This document shows, piece after piece, positions 43,519 to 45,812 of a stretch of DNA of 45,812 nt (positions within the stretch are counted from its first letter, which is position 1; each line of letters begins with the position of its first letter). A model generated the notes under the pieces. It was not told the DNA's origin. It saw only the letters and a list, made by a program, of their open reading frames with translations, and ran no database searches. A program made the position numbers and the translations under genes. This stretch comes from Paenibacillus alginolyticus DSM 5050 = NBRC 15375 (GTDB lineage Bacteria; Bacillota; Bacilli; Paenibacillales; NBRC-103111): positions 1-45,812 of the forward strand of contig NZ_AUGY01000070.1 in assembly GCF_000422905.1 (NCBI RefSeq), in the 5' to 3' direction.

Positions 43519-45372
43519 TTAGAATGTAATTGTTTTATATTTTGTAAGGAAGTCATCCATGCTTCCAGATTGCTTTTCCTTTTCTTCTCTTACTATTTGT
43601 CTTGCATTTTCAAGAGCTTCATTTGTCTTAATTGCTTGATCCAGTGCTTCTTTATGCTCTTGAGAAACTTTATTACTTGTTGCTTTGCTCTCTTTTATCA
43701 CTTCTTGTACATGTGTAATTTTATTTGCTGCTTTCTTCTTTCCATTAATTGCTTGGTTCATCAAATAATTGGTGTAGATAAATATAGGGTCATCCCAATG
43801 AGTGTAATGAATAAGGCGTCGAAGTACTAACTGATTAATAGCTTTTCTCATCTGTAACGTGTGTGCTGTCAGTGACCACTTACCTACTGCAGTTAAATAA
43901 CCAATTTCACTTCCATCTGGAAGGAACGCTTTTATAGTTCTTAAATCATCCACATTTACATGTAATGAAATATCTGTTCCAATTAAGTGAGCACTATGTG
44001 AAAGTCGGTCGCTTCGATACTCAACACCTTCATATTGTATATATGGCCTCTTACCATTCTTAATTGATCCTCGTATTGTTCTGATTATAGTTGTTTGCAG
44101 GAATAGCATCTCCGATCGTTTTAATTTTTCAAGTTGTCGTGGAATTATTCCATTCGTAATTCGTTTTGCTAAAAGCTCTAGTGGTGATTGATGGTAAATC
44201 CCCCCATGCGGGGTACCGTTATAATTAGAGATCAAGACTTCGACGAGTTCTTTTAAATGCTCAAATGTAATTTTATATTGAATAGCTTTCTCCTCTGGAT
44301 TTTTTCTACGAGGATCATTCGGATTGCTTCCTGTCGTATTAATTAGCCTGTGGAATCCATTCTCCTCAAGAGTTTGAAAAAAGCGCTCAATAATTCCTCT
44401 TCTCATTGGAAGATCTACTGGACCTAAATTTGTAGCACAACCGAGTAAATTACGTAAGCGATCTTTAACTAAATTAGCTAAATGGGATTTGGCATTATCA
44501 AAACAAATTACATCAAAAACTGACCACTCTAGCTCAGGGAACACCTCGGAATGATATCCTCCAACCTCATTAAACGAAAGTCCATCTATTGTAAGAGTCA
44601 TCTTTTCGTGAGGCATGACAGCATTGCGTATACAAGTCATAACATCGCTTGCACTATATTCTTTGTTTAAACTAATAGACTTACCAATTACACATCGAGT
44701 TGAAACATCGATAAGTGTAAGTATCCAAAAACGTTCCAAAACTTTTACAACAGAATCCCCTTCTGGGGTTATTAACTGAACAGCAAATACACCATCAATC
44801 CTATGGGCATCAAATTGCACCCTTTGAAATGGTGTCCTTGTTACAGGTTGATTCTGTTCTCCTTTACCACTTTTTTGCGATTTTTGCTCGGCATCATGTC
44901 CATATCTAATCGACGCTTTTCCAAAATTATCTTGGCCAAGTCTTTGAAGATATCGATAGAGAGATCGTATGCCTAATCGATCTGTATTAAATGGATATTG
45001 TGTTAGAGAAATTTTATTATCTTTACAGGCATCTACAAATCTTTTGTGAATATTAAGTGGCTTCATTGCTGGTTCAAGTATCTTCCGGTTCCTACCTAAA
45101 TATAAGTCATCAATTAACTCTTTAATCTCCGGATACTTATTGAGAAGTAATTTAAATTCACCAGTATGACGTGATGGATTGTGTTTCTTGTTAATAACGT
45201 TCAATGCATATTTCTTTAATGTTTTGTATGGAATTAATGCTCTAAATCCCCATGGGACACCATTCTCATCGATTTCTATGCAGCGACTAACTAGGCGGTA
45301 CAAATTACGAGGGCTCACGCCGGTTATTTCGTGAATTTCCCTCTGGGTTCCCTCCCTTTTGAAATACAACAT
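43519..45372 (-). CDS. TnsB/TniA-like DDE transposase, 5' end disrupted
   Basis: From ATG 45372 the frame gives 617 aa. N-terminal helix-turn-helix sequence (GTQREIHEITGVSPRNLYRL) comes first, then an rve catalytic domain with FDAHRID (D188), CFDNAKSH (D292) and GIIERFFQTLEE (E329), then a Mu-type beta-barrel (GRRPYIQYEGVEYRSD-like) and a Lys/Glu-rich tail that would contact TnsC. The conserved sequence continues upstream in frame for 36 codons (INPELWPTVDELSLNSTDLI ...) to 45480 without a start codon, where tandem repeats of another element begin. So the true N-terminus is lost or separated. A shortened protein from 45372 is possible but would lack part of the DNA-binding region. Confidence 0.88.
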   Translation of the reverse strand: MLYFKREGTQREIHEITGVSPRNLYRLVSRCIEIDENGVPWGFRALIPYKTLKKYALNVINKKHNPSRHTGEFKLLLNKYPEIKELIDDLYLGRNRKILEPAMKPLNIHKRFVDACKDNKISLTQYPFNTDRLGIRSLYRYLQRLGQDNFGKASIRYGHDAEQKSQKSGKGEQNQPVTRTPFQRVQFDAHRIDGVFAVQLITPEGDSVVKVLERFWILTLIDVSTRCVIGKSISLNKEYSASDVMTCIRNAVMPHEKMTLTIDGLSFNEVGGYHSEVFPELEWSVFDVICFDNAKSHLANLVKDRLRNLLGCATNLGPVDLPMRRGIIERFFQTLEENGFHRLINTTGSNPNDPRRKNPEEKAIQYKITFEHLKELVEVLISNYNGTPHGGIYHQSPLELLAKRITNGIIPRQLEKLKRSEMLFLQTTIIRTIRGSIKNGKRPYIQYEGVEYRSDRLSHSAHLIGTDISLHVNVDDLRTIKAFLPDGSEIGYLTAVGKWSLTAHTLQMRKAINQLVLRRLIHYTHWDDPIFIYTNYLMNQAINGKKKAANKITHVQEVIKESKATSNKVSQEHKEALDQAIKTNEALENARQIVREEKEKQSGSMDDFLTKYKTITF

Positions 45373-45480
45373 AACTGCAGTCTTTCGATTTAGGTAAGTT
45401 ATTAAATCAGTACTATTTAATGATAATTCATCAACTGTTGGCCACAGTTCTGGATTTATTTGTGTTACTGCTAAACCATA

Positions 45481-45540
45481 CTGTCCGCCAATTGACGGCG
45501 TATGCTGTCCTAAACCTGACGGACAAGCTGTCCAGTCGAT
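45481..45540 (+). repeat. Terminal tandem repeats of the second element
   Basis: Units with the core CTGTCC-N5/6-TGACGG-N5 occur at 45481-45504 and 45505-45527, with a third partial unit CTGTCCAGTCGATGG from 45528. The spacing of 23-24 nt and the position at the tnsB break suggest transposase-binding sites at the end of an element whose boundary is TGTCCGCC at 45482. Confidence 0.65.
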
Positions 45541-45542
45541 GG

Positions 45543-45576
45543 TTTAAAAAAAGGGAGAATCAAGAACATTCTCCCT
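45543..45576 (-). terminator. Intrinsic terminator overlapping the ATPase stop
   Basis: GGGAGAAT (45553-45560) pairs with ATTCTCCC (45568-45575). On the minus strand it is followed by a T run (from the A7 at 45545-45551). The TGA stop of the ATPase (45560-45562) lies inside the hairpin. Confidence 0.85.
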
Positions 45577-45812
45577 GGATGACGCGTTTGACCATATGAT
45601 CGTCGATGATGCGATGCCCATTCTGGGCGCCGTAGATTAAACTGTGTGTACAAACTTTATTGACGAGTCTAGCTGAGCCGCTAGAAAACCGATAAATATC
45701 CTCAATCGCTCCATCCGAGAAGATCTCATTCTCAGCCCCAGCATACGTCAAATGACGCTTTATATAATCCCCAACCTGTGCCCGATCATAATGCGGAAGC
45801 TTGCATTGCAAG
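45560..45812 (-). CDS. ExeA-like AAA ATPase, C-terminal part (cut by window edge)
   Basis: The last 84 codons read LQCKLPHYDRAQVGDYIKRH, AGAENEIFSDGAIEDIYRFS, SGSARLVNKVCTHSLIYGAQ and end VIQGECS. The pattern SGxxRxVNxxC is the helical-lid region of ExeA/GspA-type ATPases that accompany DDE transposases in certain insertion elements. The Walker motifs lie outside the window. It is likely the transposition-helper ATPase of the element that interrupts tnsB. Confidence 0.8.
   Translation of the reverse strand, partial: LQCKLPHYDRAQVGDYIKRHLTYAGAENEIFSDGAIEDIYRFSSGSARLVNKVCTHSLIYGAQNGHRIIDDHMVKRVIQGECS

Larger units (their letters stand above)
40805..45480 (-). mobile_element. Tn7-like transposon (left terminus to disrupted tnsB)
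   Basis: From the terminal TGTCGG at 40805 the element runs through tniQ/tnsD, tnsC and tnsB, all on the minus strand, and is cut at 45480 by a second element. The three genes are the core of Tn7-like/Tn5053-like transposition: DDE transposase, AAA+ regulator and TniQ target selector. The DNA is visibly more AT-rich than the flanks, consistent with transfer. No tnsA lies inside the window; it could lie upstream of tnsB beyond the insertion, or the element could be tnsA-less. No cargo, Cas gene or CRISPR array was seen here. Confidence 0.8.
45481..45812 (-). mobile_element. Second insertion element with ExeA-like ATPase (partial, cut by window edge)
   Basis: At 45481 the tnsB coding sequence gives way to tandem repeats, then to the end of an ExeA-like ATPase gene. 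Elements with a DDE transposase plus an ExeA-type ATPase are known in Paenibacillus and other bacteria, so the transposase is expected just beyond the right edge on the same strand. Confidence 0.65.

Noticed and set aside
40805..45812. CRISPR-associated transposon (CAST)
   Set aside because: The gene set resembles the transposition core of CASTs, but no Cas12k, Cascade gene or CRISPR-like repeat array is visible, and TniQ is of the large TnsD type.

Overview
The window looks like a chromosomal segment of a Bacillales bacterium, most likely Paenibacillaceae. This is inferred from gene content, since no rRNA or housekeeping marker is present. The pointers are a YesN/YesM-type two-component pair beside an LplB/YtcP-type ABC sugar importer, a MurT/GatD pair, a DUF4386 protein, AAAGGAGG-like ribosome binding sites and moderate-to-low GC.

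Layout. (1) 1-3108 is mixed and decayed: an IS4-like transposase tail, an AHSA1/SRPBCC gene, two tandem broken SnoaL-like genes, a frameshifted FMN reductase and an intact YgjP-like metallopeptidase. (2) 3266-20991 is a large glycan-utilisation locus, all on the plus strand: response regulator and sensor kinase, two permeases and a lipoprotein binding protein with a likely CcpA site in front, a 788-aa hydrolase-like protein of unrecognised family, two AP-endonuclease-2-fold sugar isomerase/epimerase proteins, three Gfo/Idh/MocA oxidoreductases (the third broken), NagB- and NagA-like enzymes and an AraC regulator. Together these suggest uptake and cytoplasmic breakdown of an amino-sugar-containing glycan, perhaps with oxidative (3-keto) chemistry. 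(3) 21127-22714 is a scar with a histidine-kinase N-terminus, an esterase C-terminus and an unknown membrane protein. (4) 22715-28869 carries SelO, an NrtR-like Nudix regulator, a DUF4386 membrane protein, a twice-frameshifted zinc-free alcohol dehydrogenase and a cytoplasmic GH110-like beta-helix galactosidase. (5) 28990-36609 is rich in cell-envelope genes: murT-gatD, a D-Ala-D-Ala carboxypeptidase, a RodA/FtsW protein, a small secreted coiled-coil protein, a DUF1003 protein and two polysaccharide deacetylases. (6) 36760-40282 has a LysR gene whose probable operator occurs twice (once before a SpoIIAA-like gene, once overlapping the lysR start), then remnants of zwf, a heavy-metal P-type ATPase and a PyrE-like phosphoribosyltransferase. 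(7) 40805-45812 is an AT-rich Tn7-like transposon, minus strand, order tnsB-tnsC-tniQ/tnsD, with 23-bp tandem binding-site-like repeats at the end next to tniQ. The 5' part of tnsB appears interrupted by a second element that carries an ExeA-like ATPase and has its own tandem end repeats.

No tRNA, rRNA or CRISPR array was recognised by eye. Many genes carry single-base frameshifts. The internal deletions in zwf and the P-type ATPase are real decay, but some one-base lesions, especially the run of eight A's in the binding-protein gene, could be assembly errors.
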